From DAITQM01 sp036832975 (GTDB taxonomy: Bacteria > Pseudomonadota > Gammaproteobacteria > Xanthomonadales > Wenzhouxiangellaceae): DNA of 64,000 bases. Below are positions 63,926 through 64,000 of this stretch, piece by piece (positions within the stretch are counted from its first letter, which is position 1; each line of letters begins with the position of its first letter). A program made the translations under genes and the position numbers. The notes under the pieces were generated by a model. That model did no database searches. It had not been told where the DNA came from and was given only the letters and a program-made list of their open reading frames with translations. The stretch is taken from assembly GCA_036832975.1 (NCBI GenBank), contig DAITQM010000005.1:54815-118814 (forward strand). Reading direction: 5' to 3'.

Positions 63926-63947
63926 TTGCATAAATTTTGCTCGATTT
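63918..63947 (-). repeat. Family A element end fragment (copy 4)
   Basis: Thirty bases match the left end of copy 3 (CCCAATAGTTGCATAAATTT, then TGCTCGATTT), preceded by TTAA (63914-63917). After 63947 the sequence departs from the element. It forms the stop of dapE. The remaining 53 bases to the window edge hold only a short GCCC-TTCG-GGGC-like hairpin at about 63970-63981. Confidence 0.7.
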
Positions 63948-64000
63948 ACTTGGGCAATCCTGCCCTCGCCCTTCGGGCCCGCTTCGCGGTTCAAATTGCG

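Overview
The window is high-GC, gene-dense bacterial chromosome from an uncultured or unnamed proteobacterium, most likely a gammaproteobacterium. The signs are tpiA-secG-tRNA-Leu(GAG)-nuoA-N, map-glnD-dapD-dapE, a DUF1820 gene, caa3-type cox genes with ctaG, and a two-domain PutA. The species cannot be named from the sequence.

Region 1 (1-11.2 kb) is the most interesting part. It looks like a complete bacterial ceramide locus plus headgroup and transport genes. A leftward operon encodes a fatty-acyl-AMP ligase, a ceramide-reductase-like NAD(P) epimerase, a dedicated acyl carrier protein and a serine-palmitoyltransferase-like enzyme that runs off the left edge. Divergent from it are a GNAT-type ceramide synthase candidate, two LptF/LptG-like permeases and a Tam41-like nucleotidyltransferase. 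A convergent ABC exporter and a GGDGT lipid kinase follow. Together they suggest synthesis, phosphorylation/activation and envelope transport of a sphingolipid.

Region 2 (11.2-33.7 kb) is core metabolism: a PRMT-like methyltransferase, tpiA, secG, tRNA-Leu, the 14-gene complex I operon, a Zn-ribbon methyltransferase and a leftward cytochrome oxidase operon (ctaC-ctaD-46-aa protein-ctaG-ctaE).

Region 3 (33.9-42.9 kb) holds putA, a GspA/GspB pair, a rhomboid protease, a DUF1820 protein, a GST-like protein and an amidinotransferase.

Region 4 (43-50.8 kb) is a decaying defence island. It has a restriction endonuclease/helicase with a frameshifted methyltransferase partner, an embedded toxin-antitoxin pair, a frameshifted excisionase-like gene, an ATPase N-terminal fragment and a parDE pair whose toxin is split by a small mobile element.

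Region 5 (50.8-64 kb) has a DUF8198-like protein, a peroxiredoxin, a patatin phospholipase, an RND efflux pair, and map-glnD-dapD-dapE.

Two families of short non-autonomous elements are scattered through the window. Family A has a 242-bp core, TIR CCCAAT and 4-bp target duplications, and occurs at four places. Family B has a 151-bp core, is a chain of five hairpins with TTAR target duplications, and is present as two full copies plus one solo hairpin. They abut gene ends and provide the stop codons of nuoN, the RND transporter, dapE and the broken parE. One full copy sits 3 bp upstream of tRNA-Leu.
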